Below are positions 42,708 to 55,200 of a stretch of DNA of 64,000 nt, piece by piece. A program made the translations under genes and the position numbers. The notes under the pieces are model-generated. The model worked only from the letters and a program-made list of their open reading frames with translations. It ran no database searches and was not told the origin of the DNA. The DNA lies in contig OY294044.1 in the NCBI GenBank assembly GCA_958510825.1, positions 38,489,816 through 38,553,815 of the forward strand, in the 5' to 3' direction. The DNA is from Brachypterus glaber (Eukaryota > Arthropoda > Insecta > Coleoptera > Kateretidae). Numbering within the stretch: position 1 is the first letter of the stretch; each line of letters starts with the position of its first letter.

Positions 42708-43471
42708 TTAGTACCTATTATTAATTACCTTCTCTGTAAGAATGATCAAAAGTCTCTTGAAGATACCAATGAAGTCAATAAACAAGTCCAATGAGTGGCT
42801 GACAAAGTCCTTGGATCCCATTCTACGTTTTTCAATAATCATTTGAGTATCATAGAGTACAAATCCACACATGGCCAACAATCCTAAATAGAGTTTAGCT
42901 TTGAAGAGCATTGGTGATCCAAAGAAAATATTGGCAATTGAGAATATGCTGAGAACCATAAGAAGGGACATCAAAGTACCACCTAGGTACAACCATTTTC
43001 CCCTTTCTGATAGCATAGCGCAGATAGAAAATGATACAAAAACTAAAGATGTGGCTATGAAGGCTGTGATAATAATTGATGGGTCTACAAGGATAACATG
43101 CTCTAAAAGGGGGCCCATACCGACTCCACTCAGAGTAGTGAAACCAAGAAGGTACCCCACCTGCCAATTCATGTTTTTATCATCTCCATCAGCTGAAGAG
43201 AGCAGTAAAATGAAAAATACTATTGCTCCTATTCCTGATAAAAATCCTGCTTGGAGAATATTTGTGAATAAATGGATCGAGGCGCCGATCGCGGCAGCCA
43301 TTGTTGACATTGCTAAACAAGCGTAGACATTTTTTAGGTGCTGCCTAACAGGTTGCTCGCTGAAATCAAAATAAAACGCGTAAAGAAAGCTATTTTTAGA
43401 CATATTAAGATTAAATCTACTTACAGTTTGCTACTGAATGAATTTAGAAATGTTGAAACCGTAGGTGTCAT
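42708..43471 (-). CDS. TMBIM6: Bax inhibitor-1 (TMBIM6), copy A
   Basis: ER membrane protein of the TMBIM family, which moderates ER calcium and stress-induced cell death. Two exons: 43425-43471 (MTPTVSTFLNSFSSKL) and 42708-43359, joined across a 65-bp GT-AG intron; 232 residues, close to the family's ~237. The first exon restores the normal KLEQPVRQHLKNVY start, whereas the uninterrupted ORF from 43403 would begin in the intron. Six to seven hydrophobic segments follow from residue 27. LYDTQMIIEKR holds Asp186 and LDLFIDF holds Asp211, 25 residues apart as in the di-aspartyl pH/calcium sensor of human TMBIM6. The C-terminus ILTEKVINNRY may read into an intron: AAG/GTAATT is a donor-like site. 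Divergent neighbour: FTSJ3. Confidence 0.93.
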
Positions 43472-44048
43472 TTTTACACGCCAAATATTCACTTGTCAAT
43501 GTCAAATACCACTTGATCACTACAATTTTACAATATTTTAAAACAGGTTAAAAATAATAATTTCAACTCACTTGATCATAAAATATATAGAACTAAACAC
43601 GTAATGAAACCTTTCTTCGATTAAAAATAAAACCCTAGTGTTCTGTGATAAAACCACGTCAGACAAATATTTTCTAGAAGGATTGCGTTTCTTAATTTTA
43701 TTGGATGAAAACAGGTCACGTGGCCGTGACGTCATATCGTATGGGTAAAGTAACGTCAAGTTCTTTGTTTATACATTTTTTTTTATTATTTTAAATTATA
43801 ATTGAAATTGCTACTATTAATGATATTTTTCTGAGATTTTCGTTAAGGTAATTTTAATTTTAAAGCATTCAGCCAAAATAAATTTTAATTTGGTTACAGT
43901 CCAAACCCTAGACACAGAGGGGTGCGTTCCGAACACTCGATTTAGTCACAGCATGGATTTTGACATTTGACAACTAACCCCAATATTTGACGTTTATAAT
44001 TTTCCACACGTGCGTATTTTTGAGTCTTTTTGTATATATAAAGCAAAA
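43472..44048. promoter_or_regulatory. shared divergent promoter region TMBIM6/FTSJ3
   Basis: The two start codons are 577 bp apart on opposite strands. A palindromic CACGTG (43717-43722) and a full CRE-type TGACGTCA (43727-43734) lie 5 bp apart near the middle; a second CACGTG is near 44006. Both motifs are ACGT-core sites of bZIP/bHLH factors (CREB/ATF, XBP1, USF types). Binding is inference. No TATA box at a proper distance is evident. The same region is repeated at 50464-51040. Confidence 0.5.
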
Positions 44049-44924
44049 ATGGGTCAAAAAAAGAAAATTGGAAAACAGCGGAAAGATAAATATTATCAAT
44101 TAGCCAAAGAAACAGGTAAATATCATATATTTATTTGTTTACCGCTTTTTAATGCGTAATTTCTAGGTTTTAGATCTCGTGCTGCTTTCAAATTAATACA
44201 ATTAAACAGAAAATTTGAGTTTTTACAAAAATCAAGAGTATGTCTCGATTTGTGTGCTGCCCCAGGAGGTTGGATGCAGGTGGCAAAGCAAAATATGCCT
44301 GTTTCAAGTATTGTTCTTGGTATAGATTTGTTCCCTATAAAACCAATTCCTGGCTGTATAAGTATAACTGAAGATATAACAACTGATAAATGTAAAAAAG
44401 CAATTGAAAAAGAATTAAGCACATGGAAAGCTGATGTTGTACTTCATGATGGTGCCCCCAATGTTGGAAAAAATTGGTTACATGATGCTTATCAGCAAGC
44501 ATGTTTAACATTGAGTTCTTTAAAGTTAGCTACACAATTTTTACGTAAAGGGGGGTGGTTTGTAACGAAAGTCTTCAGATCTAAAGATTACAATGCTTTA
44601 ATTTGGGTGTTAAAACAGCTGTTTAGAAAAGTGCATGCAACAAAACCACAGGCTTCTCGTAATGAATCAGCTGAAATTTTTGTTGTTTGTCAGAACTATA
44701 TTGCACCAGATAAAATTGATCCTAAGTTTATGGATTCAAAGTATGTGTTTGAAGAGTTGGAAGTTGAATCAGCGAATAAGCTTAATGTCTTCCATCCTGA
44801 AAAGAAAAAGAAGGCAAAGGCTGAGGGTTATCCTGAAAATGATTACACTTTGCACCATCAATTAAAAGTTACTGATTTTGTTAAACATGAAAATGGTATT
44901 GATGTTTTGGAACATGCTTCTGAG
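44049..44924 (+). CDS. FTSJ3: FTSJ3/Spb1 rRNA 2'-O-methyltransferase, copy A, 5' exons
   Basis: Nucleolar methyltransferase of the RrmJ/Spb1 family, needed for large-subunit rRNA maturation. Exon 1 44049-44115 ([20 protein letters not shown]), 51-bp intron, exon 2 44167-44924: 275 codons ending in phase at GAG/GTAAGA. The K-D-K-E catalytic tetrad is K31 (RSRAAFKL), D117 (VVLHDGAP), K157 (GGWFVTKVF) and E192 (NESAEIFVV); the SAM-binding loop is [15 protein letters not shown] (48-62). The basic N-terminus is typical of eukaryotic members. The sequence stops 15 bp after the donor at a 200-N gap, so the rest of this copy is absent. Coding sequence appears identical to copy B. Confidence 0.93.
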
Positions 44925-44939
44925 GTAAGAAATTAATGT

Positions 44940-45139
44940 NNNNNNNNNNNNNNNNNNNNNNNNNNNNNNNNNNNNNNNNNNNNNNNNNNNNNNNNNNNNN
45001 NNNNNNNNNNNNNNNNNNNNNNNNNNNNNNNNNNNNNNNNNNNNNNNNNNNNNNNNNNNNNNNNNNNNNNNNNNNNNNNNNNNNNNNNNNNNNNNNNNNN
45101 NNNNNNNNNNNNNNNNNNNNNNNNNNNNNNNNNNNNNNN
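44940..45139. other. assembly gap, 200 N
   Basis: Exactly 200 Ns, a fixed-size scaffold gap and not a measured length. It separates two near-identical blocks, and any ORF across it is meaningless. Confidence 0.99.
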
Positions 45140-48100
45140 ATATTCACCAAAAACAATCCCTAGCGAGATCTTTTAGTAACATACATGTGTGCCAAATTTC
45201 AAGTCTCTAGCTTAAAGCGTTCTTAAGTTATCGTGCTTACAAGATTTCCCTGACAGAACGACTGACCGATCGAGCGACAATTTTTGTTTGCTCGAAATTG
45301 ATTTATATCGACATAAAACGTGATAAATCGTAAAAATACGCATACAAAATTTTTTTAAATGGGAAATTAATACAAAGTTATTATATTACTTACGGCGCAC
45401 ATGTAAAAAATCCCCAAAAAAAAAACGGAAAAAAATCATGAAGCGTCGAATGTTGAATATTTATAATCCTTATAGTGTCCTCTAAATAATTTGAATACAT
45501 TTTTTTAAAAATTTTTGCGAACCTAGCGAAAAAAATAAATTTAAGTGGCACATTGCATACCATTTAAACGGTTATAAATCGATTATAAACCGTAAAAGTT
45601 AGGTTTTTGAAGTTTGGTACTAAGCTTCAATATCAAGGGACACCTTTTTATCAAAGCAGATTTTTTTTCATCCACACCCTTAGGCGGGAGAGGGGGTAAT
45701 TTAAAAATTTTAAATGGAATGGAGGTTTTTTATTCAGATTCAAATTCAGTATAAAAAGTTACAAAATTTACCAAAAAAGTGTTTTTTCAACTTCAAATTA
45801 GGCTGTTAAAAAAAAACTAAAATAAAAAAAACACGCCATTAAAAAAATTTAAAAATTTGAATACTTTAGTAGTTTACTATTGTTTATTTAGGTTTATACA
45901 AAAGAAATCAAATCTGATTTTTTTCCAAAATTTTTTATTTTTTTACCTGACGCGTCCGGACATGGAGATAATACCTTTCAATGATTTGATACCACATTTG
46001 TACTGTTTTAAAATTTAAAAAATACAGTCCTAAATAAAATTAAGTCTAAGATTTTGTATATGCAATGTGCCACTTAAATTTAATTTTTTTCTCAAGGTCG
46101 CAAACATTTTCAAAAAAATGTATTAAAATTAGAGGACACTATAACAGACTAAGCTGGCGCCGAGAGGTATAATATTACCTCCGGCTGGAATTTTGTGAGG
46201 TGGTTGGGGGAACCATCAGGAAGTGTCATCTGGAAGGATTTTTCTCAAAACCAGGTCAAAGGACACTGCAAACATGCAGAAAAATCCTGAAAAAAAATGA
46301 TCGTACCTCCGGCTGAAATTTTGCATTTTACTTGAAGGTCACAGATGTTGTATGTAAATCGTCAGACGGCTGGTCAGTCCAAAATGGATGTCAACGCCGT
46401 CAAAAATGTACAGTGGTGCCAAAAAAAAAAGTGAGAAAAGTCTGTTTTTTTGCATAGGACCATGTTTTGCACCGCTGATTACGAAAAAAATAGTGAAAAA
46501 TATTTAAATTTTTTTGCGACATTAGACAGAAAAAAATCTAGGGGTGGCTCAGACCCCAGGCTGACACCCTAAAAAAAAAAGCTTTGTCCTGACGGTTTCC
46601 AAAACTTGGCGCCCTACGAACAAAAATTGGCGCCCTACGAACAAAAATTGGCGCCCAAAAAAATTCCTTCATGAAAAAAAGCTTTGTCCTGGCAGTTTCT
46701 ATCAAACACCAAACTTGGCGCCCCTCACAGATAAGAATTAGCGCTCCAAAAATTACATTCAAGAAAGAAAACTTCTACCAAACTTGACGTCCCTTAAAAA
46801 ATAAATTTGCGCCCCAAAAAGTTACCTTCAAGAAAAAAAGCTTTGTCCCTAACGGTTTCTACCAAACTTGGCGCCCCTGCAAAACTGCAAAAAAAATTGT
46901 CGCTCAAAGATAGGTGACTTAAAAAATACCAGAGGGGGCTTAGCGAAAACTCGAGGGGGCCCAAACCAAGGCCAGGGGGGCTTACTACTAGTTACGGCGC
47001 TGTATATATGATGGCGGCCGCGATGTACTATAGTACAGCCAGCTCTTAGTATATAGGGTTTATAAATATTTAACATTCGACGCTTCATGATTTTTGTTCC
47101 GTTTTTTTTTTGGGATTTTTTTACCTGTGTGTAGCGCCTGTGCTAGAATAATATACCTACGGTACTTTCGAATTTTCAAAAAAATCAAAAATCGTCCTAA
47201 CAAAAAATTCTTGGATATAAATTTGTTTCATGAAAAAATAAGCGACTTTTTTTTTTCTGAGATCACTGTGAGTTCGTCTGTCAGATGTCAAGATTTTTGT
47301 TAAGACGATAACTCAAGAACGAGTCATCTGATTGACTTAAAATTTTTAGGACAAATCAAGTTCTACAAGGGGAAGATCCCTGGGGCCCTATGTTTTTGAA
47401 AGTAATCAAAAAAAAAAAAAGTTATGGGGGGTTAGACTTAAAAAAAAACGAAAAAAGCTGAAGAAAAATTCTGATTAAAGTAATTTTCTCCGGAAAAAAT
47501 ACTTATATTATAAGGATCAATTCTACCAACAAAAAAATTGAAAAATTTTGATTTTGTTAAAAAAAATTTTTTGATTTTTTTTTTAATTTTTCGCAAAAAG
47601 CAAATGTAATAAAAAAAATTAAGTTTTTTTGAAAACTTTTTTTCAACATATTTTTTTTTTTTCAATAATTTTTCATTTTTCAAAAAAGATCTTTTTTTAT
47701 AATATATAATGGAATGCGTAGCATTACATATATTCACGGTTTGTTTATAAATATATTTTAGTAAAATTGTAGTGAAATAATCTAAATTTATTATATTCGA
47801 TTTAATTTCAACAAAACGAAATTGAAATTTTGCTAAGGCCTTTTACTTTTTTTCGTCGCCATCTATGTACAGTTTTTGTAAACACTATATTATGATATTG
47901 ATAGATTTTTGCATTTTTACAGTTTAATAGTGTGCCTCGTGATTTGCACATACTAGAAATATATTTGAAACGAATTTTAATTTAAAAACAACAATATAAT
48001 TCTTTTTTTAAATTATTTACGAGCATTTGCACTAACTATTATTGTTTTATACTAAAGTAAATAAAATATTTTAAAAAATTGTCGAAGATTGTGGGAAGAT

Positions 48101-48265
48101 TTCAGATGATTGTGAAAGATTGTAGATAATTGTGGGGGATTGTGAAGGATTGTGTAGGATTGTAGATGATTGTCAAAGATTGTGAGATTTTCAAAGATTG
48201 TGAAGGATTGTTAGGGATTGTCAAGGATTGTAGAAGTTTGTTGGATAGGTGTACAAGGATTGTCC
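45140..48265. mobile_element. element E, copy B, both ends missing
   Basis: The left part is lost at the gap. The right end stops at AAGGATTGTCC and joins ATAATGCATACTG directly; copy A has 36 more bases here that include the TIR. Interior arrays are as in copy A. The foldback MITE of copy A is absent. Confidence 0.75.
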
Positions 48266-48639
48266 ATAATGCATACTGTTACAATTTTCAATGTACCTGA
48301 TATGGAGTTTTCATATTCTTTTAGGGTTTAATAAAGAAATAATAAAAAAAGTAATACCAGCCACCATGCCCACAATACTATAAAATTAAATTTGGATTAT
48401 TAAAGAGCCCAACTAAATCATAATTTTCAGAATTGTTATTTTTTTTATTTTCTTTTACTTGAATAAAACGTTACAGGATTTTCATAATATTTATATAATT
48501 TTCTTTGGTAATTTAGTAGTTTGGCAACATATTAAACATTTTTATAAAATTAATATGAATTTGTTAACTTATTGTACCCGGCTATGTATTTTGACATCAT
48601 AAAACTCCATAAGACCCGATGTCTAGACATAATAGATAC

Positions 48640-48791
48640 CTAAGGGCATATCCACAGGCTTGCATAACAACATAGTACATAAGAATGCGATGCCGTGATT
48701 GGCTTGAAGTGCCGCCATGTATCTTGTAAGCCAATCACGGTACCGCATTCTTATGTACTATGTTGTTATGCAAGCTTGTGGATATGCCTTA
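48640..48791. mobile_element. foldback MITE, copy B
   Basis: Same hairpin as at 41648-41799, here with GCTTGC in place of GCTCGC in the left arm, which improves the pairing with GCAAGC in the right arm. Confidence 0.8.
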
Positions 48792-49700
48792 ATAGATACA
48801 TATTATGCAAAATAGTTTAAAATATAGATACCTATGCAAAATAATAAAAAAGCATTCTTTAAATAATAACATATTTAGGCTTATCACTAGCAAATGTTTT
48901 AGTCTAGAAAATGTTATAAATAAAACAAGTATTGTAAATAATAAAAATAATCATAAAGGAAAGTTTTTAAGAGTAAGTATTTTACAGTAGCCTTTAATGT
49001 TAGTACCTTTTTGGATTGAGATTCCTGTTCCTATTAGAAAAGATAAAATATAATTATATTGTAATAATTATGCTGCTTCAAAAACAAGTTTACTATAAAT
49101 ATGCTAATTTTAAATAAAATAAATTGACGAAAACAATATTGATATTTAATTAATAATATGTAGTCAGTATACAAATAGGACTTTGTATCCACTATCATTG
49201 TAATAATCTACAGATAATTAAGAATGTTCAATAATAAAAAAATTACTTGTGTTTATACACATGTGGAGCTAAAAATATATAATATAATATATTGTTTTTT
49301 TTTTATCTTGAATTAGGCTATTAGCACAAAAATACAAAAAAAAAATGTGTGCTATAAAAAACGTTTTATATTAAAAAAAAATTATTTCAAATAGAAAAAC
49401 AATGTGTCTTTTTTTATTGAGTTTATGCAACTTACTACATTAAATATCCTATAGTGCTATTGAGCATAATTTAATTGGATAAACCTATTAAAAAAAATAA
49501 CTTTGATCTACATATTCCCTGACATCTCCCAAACCACCCTGTAATAACCATATAAAATAATATTTTCTAGTCTGAAGTTTGGCCAGAGAATATTTTTATT
49601 TCTTAGGGTTGATGGGTAGGGTCACTTCATCCAGTGACAGCTTGCTGCCATCTTAAAACACTGCTGGAGTGACCCTAGGATTAGGAAGGTATAAAATGGG

Positions 49701-50463
49701 TTAGTACCTATTATTAATTACCTTCTCTGTAAGAATGATCAAAAGTCTCTTGAAGATACCAATGAAGTCAATAAACAAGTCCAATGAGTGGCTGACAAAG
49801 TCCTTGGATCCCATTCTACGTTTTTCAATAATCATTTGAGTATCATAGAGTACAAATCCACACATGGCCAACAATCCTAAATAGAGTTTAGCTTTGAAGA
49901 GCATTGGTGATCCAAAGAAAATATTGGCAATTGAGAATATGCTGAGAACCATAAGAAGGGACATCAAAGTACCACCTAGGTACAACCATTTTCCCCTTTC
50001 TGATAGCATAGCGCAGATAGAGAATGATACAAAAACTAAAGATGTGGCTATGAAGGCTGTGATAATAATTGATGGGTCTACAAGGATAACATGCTCTAAA
50101 AGGGGGCCCATACCGACTCCACTCAGAGTAGTGAAACCAAGAAGGTACCCACCCGCCAATTCATGTTTTTATCATCTCCATCAGCTGAAGAGAGCAGTAA
50201 AATGAAAAATACTATTGCTCCTATTCCTGATAAAAATCCTGCTTGGAGAATATTTGTGAATAAATGGATCGAGGCGCCGATCGCGGCAGCCATTGTTGAC
50301 ATTGCTAAACAAGCGTAGACATTTTTTAGGTGCTGCCTAACAGGTTGCTCGCTGAAATCAAAATAAAACGCGTAAAGAAAGCTATTTTTAGACATATTAA
50401 GATTAAATCTACTTACAGTTTGCTACTGAATGAATTTAGAAATGTTGAAACCGTAGGTGTCAT
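49701..50463 (-). CDS. TMBIM6: Bax inhibitor-1 (TMBIM6), copy B, frameshifted
   Basis: Same gene as 42708-43471: exon 1 50417-50463, exon 2 49701-50351. One C is missing and a nearby T reads C around 50148-50155 (GGTACCCACCCGCC against GGTACCCCACCTGCC), which shifts the frame after NMNW in the third membrane segment. Both halves remain otherwise open (49701-50159 and 50123-50351). One silent-looking substitution (GAGAATG/GAAAATG) lies nearby. A base-calling error in a C-run or an inactive allele are both possible; the rest of the sequence shows no decay. Confidence 0.88.
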
Positions 50464-51040
50464 TTTTACACGCCAAATATTCACTTGTCAATGTCAAATA
50501 CCACTTGATCACTACAATTTTACAATATTTTAAAACAGGTTAAAAATAATAATTTCAACTCACTTGATCATAAAATATATAGAACTAAACACGTAATGAA
50601 ACCTTTCTTCGATTAAAAATAAAACCCTAGTGTTCTGTGATAAAACCACGTCAGACAAATATTTTCTAGAAGGATTGCGTTTCTTAATTTTATTGGATGA
50701 AAACAGGTCACGTGGCCGTGACGTCATATCGTATGGGTAAAGTAACGTCAAGTTCTTTGTTTATACATTTTTTTTTATTATTTTAAATTATAATTGAAAT
50801 TGCTACTATTAATGATATTTTTCTGAGATTTTCGTTAAGGTAATTTTAATTTTAAAGCATTCAGCCAAAATAAATTTTAATTTGGTTACAGTCCAAACCC
50901 TAGACACAGAGGGGTGCGTTCCGAACACTCGATTTAGTCACAGCATGGATTTTGACATTTGACAACTAACCCCAATATTTGACGTTTATAATTTTCCACA
51001 CGTGCGTATTTTTGAGTCTTTTTGTATATATAAAGCAAAA
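50464..51040. promoter_or_regulatory. divergent promoter region, copy B
   Basis: Sequence as at 43472-44048, with CACGTG at 50709-50714 and TGACGTCA at 50719-50726 preserved. It lies upstream of the FTSJ3 copy that can be followed to exon 5. Confidence 0.5.
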
Positions 51041-52161
51041 ATGGGTCAAAAAAAGAAAATTGGAAAACAGCGGAAAGATAAATATTATCAATTAGCCAAA
51101 GAAACAGGTAAATATCATATATTTATTTGTTTACCGCTTTTTAATGCGTAATTTCTAGGTTTTAGATCTCGTGCTGCTTTCAAATTAATACAATTAAACA
51201 GAAAATTTGAGTTTTTACAAAAATCAAGAGTATGTCTCGATTTGTGTGCTGCCCCAGGAGGTTGGATGCAGGTGGCAAAGCAAAATATGCCTGTTTCAAG
51301 TATTGTTCTTGGTATAGATTTGTTCCCTATAAAACCAATTCCTGGCTGTATAAGTATAACTGAAGATATAACAACTGATAAATGTAAAAAAGCAATTGAA
51401 AAAGAATTAAGCACATGGAAAGCTGATGTTGTACTTCATGATGGTGCCCCCAATGTTGGAAAAAATTGGTTACATGATGCTTATCAGCAAGCATGTTTAA
51501 CATTGAGTTCTTTAAAGTTAGCTACACAATTTTTACGTAAAGGGGGGTGGTTTGTAACGAAAGTCTTCAGATCTAAAGATTACAATGCTTTAATTTGGGT
51601 GTTAAAACAGCTGTTTAGAAAAGTGCATGCAACAAAACCACAGGCTTCTCGTAATGAATCAGCTGAAATTTTTGTTGTTTGTCAGAACTATATTGCACCA
51701 GATAAAATTGATCCTAAGTTTATGGATTCAAAGTATGTGTTTGAAGAGTTGGAAGTTGAATCAGCGAATAAGCTTAATGTCTTCCATCCTGAAAAGAAAA
51801 AGAAGGCAAAGGCTGAGGGTTATCCTGAAAATGATTACACTTTGCACCATCAATTAAAAGTTACTGATTTTGTTAAACATGAAAATGGTATTGATGTTTT
51901 GGAACATGCTTCTGAGGTAAGAAATTAATGTACAAAATTGTGTACAGAATTGCACTTTTTAAATGGATTTTTTTTTCAAATAATAATAATGTTCTTTATT
52001 GGTAATAAATTACAATAATTAATTACACAAATGCCCATCAACCTAAGTCCTTCGGCCATAGGGCTTTAACATTTAATAGAAATTATAATTTTAGACAAAT
52101 AGAGAAATAGATATAAATGTAGGAAAAAAAAAAGTTAATATAATGAATATGAGCAAAAAAG

Positions 52162-52213
<52 letters not shown>

Positions 52214-55200
52214 AACTTGTGTTATATAATCAAAAAGGTGATAATAATAATACTGATATAATAGGCTAATTAGCCGAGTCTTCAAGAGATTCTTTAATGG
52301 TATACTCGGGATATCTACATGAGGTTGTTCCTTGTCTATCAACCATCATCGGGTTTATGTACAGGCAGATTTCACTGTTAGATTCATTTTCCAAAATTAT
52401 GGAAAAAGTTGTATTGTTAACGGAATACTTGGAAAATAATAATATATTATCAAGTTTTCAACATGGATTTCATAGTAGTAGATCTATAGAAACAGCCTCA
52501 TTTCAGTTGCTCGATTTTGTGCACTTAGAACTAGATTTACATAAGTATGTTGTTTGCCTTCAATTTGATGTAAGTAAAGCTTTTGACACAGTTCGACCTG
52601 AATTTTTGAAGACAAAGCTGGACAGTATTAGGATACCTCCTAATATTACCAGCTGGATCTATTCCTACATGCGACAACGAAAGTTAATTATTAACCTTAA
52701 TAAAAGAAGAAGATCAAAAACATTTTATGCTAAGTTAGGTGTACCCCAAGGTTCTGTTTTGGGGCCCCTCCTTTTTTTAACCTACATAAATGATTTGCCT
52801 GATTATATTAAGAATGCCCTAGTCGTAATGTTTGCTGATGACACCACAATTGTGATTTCTGCTCACTGTGTTGCTGAATTATATGATTTGATATTGAAGG
52901 TCATAGATGATTTTAATATATGGTGTCAAAGAAATAAACTTGTTTTAAATAATACTAAAACAGTTGCTATTAGCTTTTTAATTAGAAGACGACTTCCACA
53001 AGACTTTACAATACCTGATATACAGTTAAGTCAAAATACTAAATTTCTTGGTACATATTTTGATGAGAATCTGTCTTGGGATTTACATATTGACCATGTT
53101 GTAAAAAAGTTAAACAGCGCATATTTTGGTATATCAAAGATGAAATCTGATCTCAATGAAACCGGTTTACTGTACTACTCACTATTTTATTCACATATGT
53201 CATATAACATAATCAGCTGGGGCTATGGCAGAGAAATTGACAGGGTATTTGTGGCTCAAAAAAGGGTTATTAGAATGATTTTTAACATGCCTTTTAGAGA
53301 TTCCTGCAAACAGATATTTAAAGAAAAGCGGTTGTTAACTATTCATTCATTATTTATTTTTAAGTGTATTTTATTTGTGAAAAAAATTTTTAATCTTTTT
53401 GTAAACAATTCAAATGTAAATTCGGGTGCCACTCAAAATCATTATCTTCAGACTCCGCGGCATAGAAAATCTTTTTACGAGAAATCTCCGAGATACTCTT
53501 GTATAACTTTTTATAACAAACTGCCAAAAAACATCAGAAATATAAATAGTTACAACTCATTTAAAAATTCTGTAAAAAACTATCTGATTGATAAAGTTGT
53601 TTATAAAATTCAGGATTATTTATCACCCCCTAGTAACTGAACTTATTTTATTGTTAATTTTAAGATTGTGTGTTTATTTGAATGCGTGTTAACATTTTTA
53701 TTTTTATTTTATTTATAATTATATTTTTATTTCAAATTTATTAAGTATATATTGTGTACTTTTTATTACATATTTTGTAATTTTTTATATTTCGTATTTT
53801 GACATACCATATATACTGTATGTATCTTTATTGGTGAATAAATTATTATTATTATTATTATCTCTAGGTTGTGCGGTTTTTTGGCGAAGGTGGCCGATAG
53901 TTCTAGCATTCTTAAGTGTATAGGTACGACTTTGGTCCTTTCATAGAGGTGAATGTTGGAAGGGTTGTGTAATGGGTTGTTGGGATTGCGGATTTTTGTT
54001 AAGGCTTGAGGGGCAGAAGTTTTGGCACATTTTAGGTTGTTTATGGTTGGATTTCTCTCATTTAGAAGGATGGGATGGGAGTATTCAAGGAGGGGACGAC
54101 AGATTGCTTTGTATATCTTAGTGGGTGTTTTTGTATCAAATCCCTCATTCTTAAGGTTTCTGAATATTTTGGCTCTGGCAATCGTTTTGGTCTTGGTGGT
54201 TTTGGTGTGTTGTTTAAGATTAATTTTGTTGTCGATTTGAACTCCTAGGTATTTTGCACAGTCCTGAGGGTAAATTGATACATCGCAGAATGATACTGAG
54301 GAAGAGTTTTCTGTAATTCTGTGGTGGAAATAAATAAGTTGGGGTTTGGGTGTAGTCGCCATTTGCTGAACCACTTTATCAGCTGTTTCGGTTTTCTGCT
54401 AGAGTCTTGGATATTTTTGCCGTGGGTGATTAATGCCGTGTCATCCGCATATTGGAGAATATAACATGTGCCATTAGAGTCTTTGATAATATCACAACAA
54501 TAAATTTTGTAAAGCAAAGGTGATAACGGTGAGCCCTGCGGTATACCTTGTAGAGGTGAAAACTCTTCAGGCAGGGTTTCCTCAATCTTTATTTTTTTCA
54601 AATTTGGTACAATTGACTCTTTTAATAATTTTTCCTTCTTTTTCTTTTATATTTTTAAAAAGTTTAGCACCCTATATATTTTTTTATTTTTGGGGTTCTT
54701 TTTTGGTTGGAGTGATCCTTTAATAAAATTATTTTCCTAAAAAAAATTTAATCACATTTTCCTTCCATATTTAAAATTTTTTTAAAAGTTTTGCCCCCTA
54801 TAACTCTTTTGTTTTTTTTTTTATTTTGGTACAATTGACCTGTTTAATATAAGTATTTATTCCTAAAAATATTAAGTTGATCAGAAAATTTTCCCTTCAC
54901 TATTTTTGGGAAGAAGTTTCACCTCTATAACTCTTTTTTGTACAATTGACCTGTTTAATAAAAAGTAATTTTTCCTGAAAAAATTAAGTTGATCAAAAAT
55001 TATTTCCTCCACTATTTTCAGGGGAATACTTCTTATTTTTATTAGGCTTACTAAGATTAATTTTTCCTGAAAATTTTATGTTGATCAGATTATTCTTGAG
55101 TCATCTCGCGGCGAGACCTAGCGAGACAGAATGACGGACATTTTTAAAAGTAGTTTTGTACATAATTTTATATTGTTTAAATTATTTCATATTTTCAGAT

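Larger units (their letters stand above)
45140..51931. repeat. second copy of the 37505-44939 block
   Basis: Base 45140 corresponds to 37505 and 51931 to 44939. The copies are collinear and nearly identical, with homopolymer-length changes, a few substitutions and these larger differences: the 605-bp MITE insertion (A only), 36 bp with the right TIR of E (A only), 16 bp at about 40652 (A only), 6 bp at about 39283 (A only) and a 21-bp duplication near 46620 (B only). Confidence 0.9.

Noticed and set aside
42901..43326. 141-codon plus-strand ORF
   Set aside because: It is antisense to TMBIM6 exon 2, which carries the conserved protein.
44881..45163. ORFs across the gap on both strands
   Set aside because: They consist of Ns.
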